Positions 32,383 through 37,292 of a DNA stretch of 37,292 nucleotides are shown here, in pieces (positions within the stretch are counted from its first letter, which is position 1; each line of letters begins with the position of its first letter). The notes below the pieces were generated by a model. It ran no database searches. It had not been told where the DNA came from and saw nothing but the letters and a program-made list of their open reading frames with translations. The DNA lies in NCBI GenBank assembly GCA_937916405.1, contig CALFUF010000166.1, positions 1 through 37,292 of the forward strand. The letters are read 5' to 3'. Both the position numbers and the translations under genes were made by a program. This DNA comes from an uncultured Prevotella sp. GTDB taxonomy: Bacteria > Bacteroidota > Bacteroidia > Bacteroidales > Bacteroidaceae.

Positions 32383-34413
32383 ATGAGAAAGATTTATGTT
32401 TCATTGTTTCTGTTGCTGTTGACATCGGTGATGATGTCGGCACAGAAGGTTGACCAGCGACTTACACGACTGGTAGAGAAAGCAGCACAGCGTCGTGCCC
32501 AGGGCTTGGCACCCCTTGACCCCAAGGCGGTGAACAAGACGATTGCCGTCAGTTTCAATGCGGATGGCTCTATAGCGGCATTTTCTGGTATCGCCATGTT
32601 GAAGAATGGAGCCGAGTGTCCCACTGCCCGTCTGGAGCAGATGGGTGTCAAGGTGCGCTACCAGATAGGCGACATGGTGGCACTGAGTATTCCCGCCGAC
32701 AAACTGCAGTTGCTGGAAGAGGTGGAGGAAATCAGTTACGTGAATGCCGACGGCTCGACACGTGTTGGACAGGCTATTATCATTAAAAATAATAACGGTG
32801 AATACACTTCATTTAGTAGTACATATATCCTGGAACTTACTACCGACAACTACGAGACATCGCATGGGTCACACACAGCGGCTACAGCCGGTGGCACAGG
32901 ACTGAGCAACGGTAAGCAGGGTGTGGCTCCCGAGGTGGAACTTTTTCTGTGTGGATTGGGTAGTTATACCTCCACCTCCAATATTGCCGGATGCATCCAG
33001 GAAATCTTCAAATATGCCGACCAGGTCGAGAAACCCGCCGTGGTGAGCATCAGCATGGGAAACATCAATAATATTCACGACGGCAGTGACGCTGTAGCCT
33101 ATGCCGTGGGAAAACTGACAGAAAACGGCACCAAGTCGGGACGCGCCGTGGTAATCAGTTCGTCTAACGCTGCCGCCAACTGGCAGTCGATAGTTAAGTC
33201 GGGAAGCGTGAAGACCGTGCTGGGCTTCGCCTCGACAGTGACAGACAAAGACCCCGCGACCTACAACGGTTTATACTCTTTCTACGCTTCCGACTATCAG
33301 GATTTCACCATTGAGCTGAAGGTGGTCGACATCACGACTGGCACGGTGAGTGACCAGGGAAGCCACGTGCTGAATCTGAAGACAGGTAAGGTGATAAGTG
33401 ACGCCCTGTTGGAGAAGTACGACAAGATCGCTACCAGCATTGAAGGCAAGACAGCCGTAGTATATTATCTGGACTTTCAGGTTACTGCCGTAAAACTGGA
33501 TGACCCCAAATACCGTCTTGCCATTGTCGTCACACCTCATGACGGGCAAACCCTCAAGTTGATAAGCAATGGCGACAATAACGCAGAACCTTGCCTCGAC
33601 GCTCCCACGGCTGGCGGTTACGACTTTGCTGCCAACGGCTGGACGAAGGGCACTGGTGAAATCACCATTAATTCTCAAATCTGCAACGATGGCGTCATCA
33701 GTGTCGGATCATACATCACCCGCACAGGGTGGAAAACCTGGCAAGATGATTCCAAGACTTACCCGAATTCATCACTTACCGGCAAGATGCAACAAATAGG
33801 CGAAATCTCCGACTTCTCCGGTTGGGGCACTGACGATAATGGCAAGACCTATCCTACTGTCATCGCCCCTGGGCAGGGCCTCATCTCTGCTGCCAACATC
33901 TGCGACGCCACGATATTTAAAGTCGATGAAGAGAATAAAATGATTGTTCCTAATCCGGAAAGTGGTGAAACGAAAAACTTCCTCATTGGGAATGTTGAGC
34001 TGCACAATCGCCCTAACTGGTATACGCTGGAGCAGGGCACCTCGATGTCCACACCGCACGCCGCCGGCATCGTGGCACTGTGGATGCAGGCAAAACCCAC
34101 CCTGACCGTCAACGAGATCAAGGATATTTTGAAGGCAACTTGTGTCAATGACACTTGGACCACCAACACCGACAATATCCCGTCAGGCAACAAGATACAG
34201 GCTGGCTATGGCAAGATTGACGCGCTGGCAGGTCTGAAGAAGATACTGAACATCACGGGCATCGAGACTATTGGTGTTGGTGGGCATCGTGAGGCGACTC
34301 CTGCCACGATGTACAGGGTGGATGCTCCTGTCTATAACCTGCAGGGGCAGCGTGTGGACAAGGATCAGAAAGGTCTCGTTATCTACAAAGGGCGCATTTA
34401 TTTGAATAAGTAA
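32383..34413 (+). CDS. Subtilisin-family (S8) protein lacking the catalytic-Asp segment
   Basis: 676 aa, with signal peptide (about 1-20), an N-terminal prodomain-like region and an S8 core. The His motif SHGSHTAATAGG (His about 161), an SSN at the oxyanion region (Asn about 262; family GN) and the Ser motif GTSMSTPHAAG (Ser about 554) are present. The segment that should carry V(I/V)D(S/T)G with the catalytic Asp is missing. The prodomain-like EEVEEISYV runs straight into NADGSTRVGQAIIIKNNNGEYTS, which in related proteins follows the Asp strand. The C-terminus (VYNLQGQRV ... KGLVIYKGRIYLNK) is a Por/T9SS-like tail. It may be proteolytically inactive, a binding protein or a decaying gene, though the frame is intact. 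Confidence 0.85.
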   Translation: MRKIYVSLFLLLLTSVMMSAQKVDQRLTRLVEKAAQRRAQGLAPLDPKAVNKTIAVSFNADGSIAAFSGIAMLKNGAECPTARLEQMGVKVRYQIGDMVALSIPADKLQLLEEVEEISYVNADGSTRVGQAIIIKNNNGEYTSFSSTYILELTTDNYETSHGSHTAATAGGTGLSNGKQGVAPEVELFLCGLGSYTSTSNIAGCIQEIFKYADQVEKPAVVSISMGNINNIHDGSDAVAYAVGKLTENGTKSGRAVVISSSNAAANWQSIVKSGSVKTVLGFASTVTDKDPATYNGLYSFYASDYQDFTIELKVVDITTGTVSDQGSHVLNLKTGKVISDALLEKYDKIATSIEGKTAVVYYLDFQVTAVKLDDPKYRLAIVVTPHDGQTLKLISNGDNNAEPCLDAPTAGGYDFAANGWTKGTGEITINSQICNDGVISVGSYITRTGWKTWQDDSKTYPNSSLTGKMQQIGEISDFSGWGTDDNGKTYPTVIAPGQGLISAANICDATIFKVDEENKMIVPNPESGETKNFLIGNVELHNRPNWYTLEQGTSMSTPHAAGIVALWMQAKPTLTVNEIKDILKATCVNDTWTTNTDNIPSGNKIQAGYGKIDALAGLKKILNITGIETIGVGGHREATPATMYRVDAPVYNLQGQRVDKDQKGLVIYKGRIYLNK

Positions 34414-34428
34414 TATAGCATAATATCA

Positions 34429-36060
34429 ATGATGAAAAAGATGAGTCTATGGATGCTGACCGCCATCCTTACCTGCGGTCTTGGAATGACACTGACATCG
34501 TGCAGCGACAGTGATGACAAGGACAGCGGGAAAGAAACCGTCAATCCTGCTACCGACGAGGACGGTTACACAATAGAAGTGGAAGCAGGACTGACATTGC
34601 CAGAGAACGAGTTCAAGACCAAGGTGCCTGCCACTACCGACTTTGACCAGAACATCGTCAATGCCCTGAAGGCGATCGACAAGGTGACCGACGTGAAGCC
34701 ATATAAGTTGGTACACGTATTTAATCCCTACACAGATCAGTTCTTTAGCAAGACGGCATACTTCTTCAACTACAAGCAGGACATCGACCACAACGATCCC
34801 TCGAAGGGTTGGTTTAAGCAGCAGTGCGTGCTCACCGTGGCTGGCAAGGATCGTCCCACCGTACTGCTGACCGAGGGCTACGCCTTAGGCAGTGCTCAGG
34901 ACTATAAGAACCGTTTGGACAGTATCTTCGAGCCTACACTGGTCGGGGTGCTTGACGCCAACTGCCTGCAGGTAGAGCACCGTTATTTTGGATGGTCGCT
35001 GCCTGAGGGATTCACCAACAAGTGGAACTACCTGACCGCTACGCAGAATTCTGCCGACCTTCACACCATTGTCACCGCCATCAAGAAGAGCGGCATTGTC
35101 GGACAGGGCAAGTGGCTCTCTACCGGAGTCAGCAAGCCTGGTATGACCTCCGCATATTATGCTTACGAATATCCAGGCGAAATGGATGCCTACGTGCCCT
35201 TCTGTGCACCCTTCTTGCTGTCACAGAATGAGCCGGGTTCTTATAACCATATCCTGTCTGCCGATGCCCTGGGCAGCCGCCTTGAGAAGGTGAAAGCAGC
35301 ATTCCGCGCATACTGTGGCAACAAAACCCTGCAGTCGGAAACAGTGAAACTCTACAAGAAGGAATACCCCGAAGATAGTAACTATGATGATGAGTCAGTG
35401 CGTATGTATTTATTGGAAATTCTGTTCGATTCTCACTGGAAAAGGATGTCGTATGTCCACTACAGTCTTTGGGAGTCGCTGGTGCCCAAGGAAGGCGACA
35501 GTGCCGATAAGTTCCTGATCTTTATCTTGTCTAATGACAGGACAAGATATAAGGGTGAGTACGATATTGACTACCAGCGCCGCCAGGACTATGTGGACGA
35601 CTTGGAGCCAGTCACGGATATCTTCAATGACACGACAGAAGGTTTGAACCGTGCATCAGGAATTACGAACTCTCGTATGGATCCGTTCCAAGCACATACT
35701 TTCATTGAGTTAGGCTCGGTTGCTGTTACGTTAGGCTGGGTGGACGACCTGCTGTCAGAAAAGGAGAAAACACGCCTTACTTCGAGTGCTAGTCCTGAAA
35801 GTGAGGGCTTCACCTACGACAACGGCAAATATATTCGCAAAGTCCTCGACGGCATCAAGCAGTCCAGTTGCAACATGATGTTCGTCTATGGCATGCAAGA
35901 CCCCTGGACCGGCAACCGTATTCCTGACGACAAGTTAGGCAAGAACTGTCAGATCCTCTATATTGAAAACGGCATTCACAATGATGCCATCGACACTTGG
36001 AACGCCTCTGAGCGCAATCAACTCTTCCAGTGGCTCGCTGGACTGGGTTTTGATATGTAA
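34429..36060 (+). CDS. S37-type tripeptidyl-aminopeptidase-like lipoprotein
   Basis: A 543-aa lipoprotein with lipobox LTSC (Cys about 25) followed by a Ser/Asp/Lys-rich tether. The body is an alpha/beta-hydrolase peptidase. VLLTEGYA lies near 145. The nucleophile elbow is STGVSKPGMTSAYYAY (Ser about 235), then YGMQDPWTG (Asp about 491) and ENGIHND (His about 517), giving the Ser-Asp-His order. This matches the PS-10/S37 tripeptidyl aminopeptidase family known from Streptomyces and Bacteroidota. The elbow has Pro where Gly is usual (GVSKP). It lies 15 bp after the subtilase-like gene, so the pair could act in extracellular protein degradation, although the subtilase lacks its Asp. Confidence 0.82.
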   Translation: MMKKMSLWMLTAILTCGLGMTLTSCSDSDDKDSGKETVNPATDEDGYTIEVEAGLTLPENEFKTKVPATTDFDQNIVNALKAIDKVTDVKPYKLVHVFNPYTDQFFSKTAYFFNYKQDIDHNDPSKGWFKQQCVLTVAGKDRPTVLLTEGYALGSAQDYKNRLDSIFEPTLVGVLDANCLQVEHRYFGWSLPEGFTNKWNYLTATQNSADLHTIVTAIKKSGIVGQGKWLSTGVSKPGMTSAYYAYEYPGEMDAYVPFCAPFLLSQNEPGSYNHILSADALGSRLEKVKAAFRAYCGNKTLQSETVKLYKKEYPEDSNYDDESVRMYLLEILFDSHWKRMSYVHYSLWESLVPKEGDSADKFLIFILSNDRTRYKGEYDIDYQRRQDYVDDLEPVTDIFNDTTEGLNRASGITNSRMDPFQAHTFIELGSVAVTLGWVDDLLSEKEKTRLTSSASPESEGFTYDNGKYIRKVLDGIKQSSCNMMFVYGMQDPWTGNRIPDDKLGKNCQILYIENGIHNDAIDTWNASERNQLFQWLAGLGFDM

Positions 36061-36121
36061 ACTATAACGTGGATTACAACACGCTTATTGGCTTCATACG
36101 CATATTTGTGACAAATAAGTC

Positions 36122-36153
36122 AAGGACCTCATGGGCTTTCCCACGAGGTCCTT
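36122..36153. terminator. Strong intrinsic terminator between convergent genes
   Basis: AAGGACCTC pairs with GAGGTCCTT, extended inward by TGGG/CCCA across one A-C mismatch, with loop CTTT. The plus strand continues as TCGTT. It lies 61 bp after the S37-like gene and 3 bp from the stop of the convergent RNNNP gene, so it can serve both strands. Confidence 0.8.
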
Positions 36154-36156
36154 TCG

Positions 36157-36600
36157 TTATGGATTCAGCAGACGCCAGCCGATGTCGACATAACCAGCCA
36201 TCACTTCCCGACCGTGCTGGTCTAAGCCACACTCTACACTCGCCATCGCCACGACGAGGTCACACCAGACCGTCTTCGTCTCCTCTTTCATTGGAGGGAG
36301 TAGGGTGGTTGGGGATATCCCAGTCAAGCGACTCACCGTTTTGATATATGCCTGCACGTTATTCTCCGTCTCGGGTGCCCATCGTCGGATGATACGGCTG
36401 ATGGTGTTACACTTATGTTTCTCGTAATAGGTGCGCAACAGTTTTATGGCGGCACGACACCCCTGTGGCATGGTCTCAAACTTGACGAAAATGGGATCAA
36501 TCCCGTCCTTCATCTCACCCAACCAACAAAAGTGGGGACTTCTCACGATATTCAGCGGATTATTGTTCCGCAAACCTCTTGCCATTCTATTTGTACTCAT
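36157..36600 (-). CDS. Phage-type RNNNP-motif protein (structural protein P5-like)
   Basis: 147 aa, beginning MSTNRMARGLRNNNPLNIVRS. The GLRNNNPLNI block is the signature of a small phage-related group often annotated as structural protein P5 and thought to be lysozyme/transglycosylase-like. The body is helical (AAIKLLRTYYEKH, ISRIIRRWAP, QAYIKTVSRLTGI). No secretion signal is visible. It is the last of three minus-strand accessory genes, separated from DUF5675 by the heptad array. The array directly abuts its ATG and supplies a purine-rich TAGGAATT just upstream, which may act as the ribosome-binding region. Enzymatic activity is not established. Confidence 0.7.
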   Translation of the reverse strand: MSTNRMARGLRNNNPLNIVRSPHFCWLGEMKDGIDPIFVKFETMPQGCRAAIKLLRTYYEKHKCNTISRIIRRWAPETENNVQAYIKTVSRLTGISPTTLLPPMKEETKTVWCDLVVAMASVECGLDQHGREVMAGYVDIGWRLLNP

Positions 36601-36690
36601 AATTCCTAATTTCTAATTCCTAATTTCTAATTACTAATTTCTAATTACTAATTCCTAATTCCTAATTTCTAATTCCTAATTTCTAATTTG
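36601..36690. repeat. Tandem heptad array (12 units of AATTNCT)
   Basis: Twelve complete 7-bp units and a partial one, with the fifth base of each unit varying (C, T or A). It is the same motif as the arms of the 23904-24394 cassette. There is no inverted partner in the window. The stop codon of the DUF5675 gene (36676-36678) lies inside it and the start codon of the RNNNP gene touches its other end. Confidence 0.9.
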
Positions 36691-37131
36691 AATAAACACT
36701 CCTTCACCACGTTCTTTCGCCTCCACGATACGCTGTTTCAGATTGTACATCGTATTAGGACTGTTCACCATTCTGCCATCACCGTGATACTGTCCGATGA
36801 TGATGCCCCCAGTGGGAATGTCTTCGATGGTTTTACCGACTAAGATACGCACGTCCTTGAACCTCTTCACCCAGAGCAGTAATGGCAGCCAACGGTCTTG
36901 GTGCTCGCAGTAGGTGATGACGACAGGATAGCGGCCTGCTGGAATGGCTGCATGCTTTTTCATGATATGCCTGCCAGTGATGTCCAGTTCCTTGATCTTC
37001 GGTTCTAAGGTGTCGCAAAGGTATTCCTTGACTTCTTTACCTAAGTACTCATCGAAGTCACGTTTCAAAATACTAAGCCGACCAACGGTATAACGGTCGT
37101 TCTTCTCTATTCTTTCTATAATTAATTCCAT
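36676..37131 (-). CDS. DUF5675-family protein
   Basis: 151 aa from the ATG at 37131. A TTG at 37137 opens the frame but is less likely. Recognisable blocks are AAIPAGRYPVVITYCEHQDRWLPLLLWV, VRILVGKTIEDIPTGGIIIGQY and NTMYNLKQRIVEAKERGEGVFIQI, which fit the DUF5675 family (IPAG.YPV ... G.T..DT.GCI..G). Members are short soluble proteins, often beside phage-like lysis genes in Bacteroidota. Function is unknown. It starts 2 bp after the stop of the upstream fragment, indicating an operon. The last residues (QIRN-stop) are encoded by heptad repeats. Confidence 0.8.
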   Translation of the reverse strand: MELIIERIEKNDRYTVGRLSILKRDFDEYLGKEVKEYLCDTLEPKIKELDITGRHIMKKHAAIPAGRYPVVITYCEHQDRWLPLLLWVKRFKDVRILVGKTIEDIPTGGIIIGQYHGDGRMVNSPNTMYNLKQRIVEAKERGEGVFIQIRN

Positions 37132-37133
37132 AG

Positions 37134-37292
37134 TCAATTATTTTTTCTGTAAGTGTAAGGTGTAAGTGATTTGATGTATCCACGGAAAGTCCATTGGTAG
37201 AGCATGTTCTTCGCTCCTTTTGCGTCCATTCCTTGTCGCCTTCTAACATTGATGGCATCTTGCAGGGTAAATTCTTCTGGCAACAACTCCAT
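37134..37292 (-). CDS. C-terminal part or small ORF, winged-helix-like, at window edge
   Basis: 52 codons reading MELLPEEFTLQDAINVRRRQG to the stop at 37134. An ATG falls exactly at the window end, so either a complete small ORF starts there or this is the tail of a longer gene. The segment FTLQDAINVRRRQGMD...NMLYQWTFRGYI looks like a helix-turn-helix/winged-helix unit. Such tails occur at the end of DUF3987/primase-like accessory proteins, but this is only a resemblance. It is in an operon with the DUF5675 gene (2-bp gap). Its last codons contain a short TTACAC/CTTACA repetition. Confidence 0.5.
   Translation of the reverse strand: MELLPEEFTLQDAINVRRRQGMDAKGAKNMLYQWTFRGYIKSLTPYTYRKNN

Noticed and set aside
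35523..35549. 9-bp inverted repeat (TATCTTGTC/GACAAGATA) inside the S37-like gene
   Set aside because: A 9-bp stem with a 9-nt loop is expected about once by chance in 37 kb; no supporting context.
36601..36690. CRISPR array or tRNA cluster in the AT-rich repeat
   Set aside because: Units are 7 bp and contiguous with no spacers; no cas genes and no tRNA fold.
37149..37170. TTACAC/CTTACA repetition as a further heptad array
   Set aside because: Only about three imperfect 6-7 bp units, within coding sequence, and a different unit from the AATTNCT family.

Overview
The window looks like chromosome of a Prevotella/Segatella-type member of the Bacteroidota. The evidence is the Bacteroidota promoter signature (TAnnTTTG, sometimes with an upstream TTTG) before many genes, a Bacteroidota-type division/cell-wall (dcw) gene order, a meso-DAP-type MurE, glycine-lipid synthesis genes, and secreted proteins ending in a short Por/T9SS-like tail.

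Left third (1-12.9 kb, minus strand): an almost unbroken dcw operon read mraZ-rsmH-ftsL-ftsI-murE-mraY-murD-ftsW-murG-murC-ftsQ-ftsA, with ftsA cut by the window edge. Genes overlap or sit a few bases apart. murF, ddl and ftsZ are not in the visible part. A three-unit, 10-bp-period MraZ operator lies next to the mraZ promoter. Divergent from it is a two-gene unit (PlsC-like plus GNAT acyltransferases) resembling glsA/glsB of glycine-lipid synthesis, with a possible second MraZ-like box facing it.

Middle (14.8-26.3 kb): housekeeping genes. dGTPase and dUTPase genes are divergent. dut leads into a TPR protein, a DUF4292 lipoprotein and an EnvC-like coiled-coil protein with a degenerate LytM domain. 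Then come an ArgE-like M20 deacylase, a long-chain acyl-CoA synthetase, prfB, a 47-aa membrane peptide and a CYTH triphosphatase. prfB is bracketed by two compact elements whose ends are inverted arrays of 7-bp units. One element carries a 23S-rRNA-intervening-sequence-type four-helix-bundle protein and the other has no gene. A third, one-sided array lies at 36.6 kb. This element family is the most unusual feature of the window.

Right (26.4-36.1 kb): an exported-protein island. It holds a 1654-aa modular adhesin-like protein, an unknown exported protein, a subtilisin-family protein that appears to have lost the catalytic-Asp segment, and an S37-type tripeptidyl-peptidase-like lipoprotein, closed by a strong terminator.

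Right edge (36.1-37.3 kb, minus strand): a small accessory gene set with a phage-type RNNNP protein, a DUF5675 protein and the tail of an unidentified gene.

All calls come from reading the sequence and from family knowledge. No database search was run. Motif residue numbers were counted by hand from the translations.
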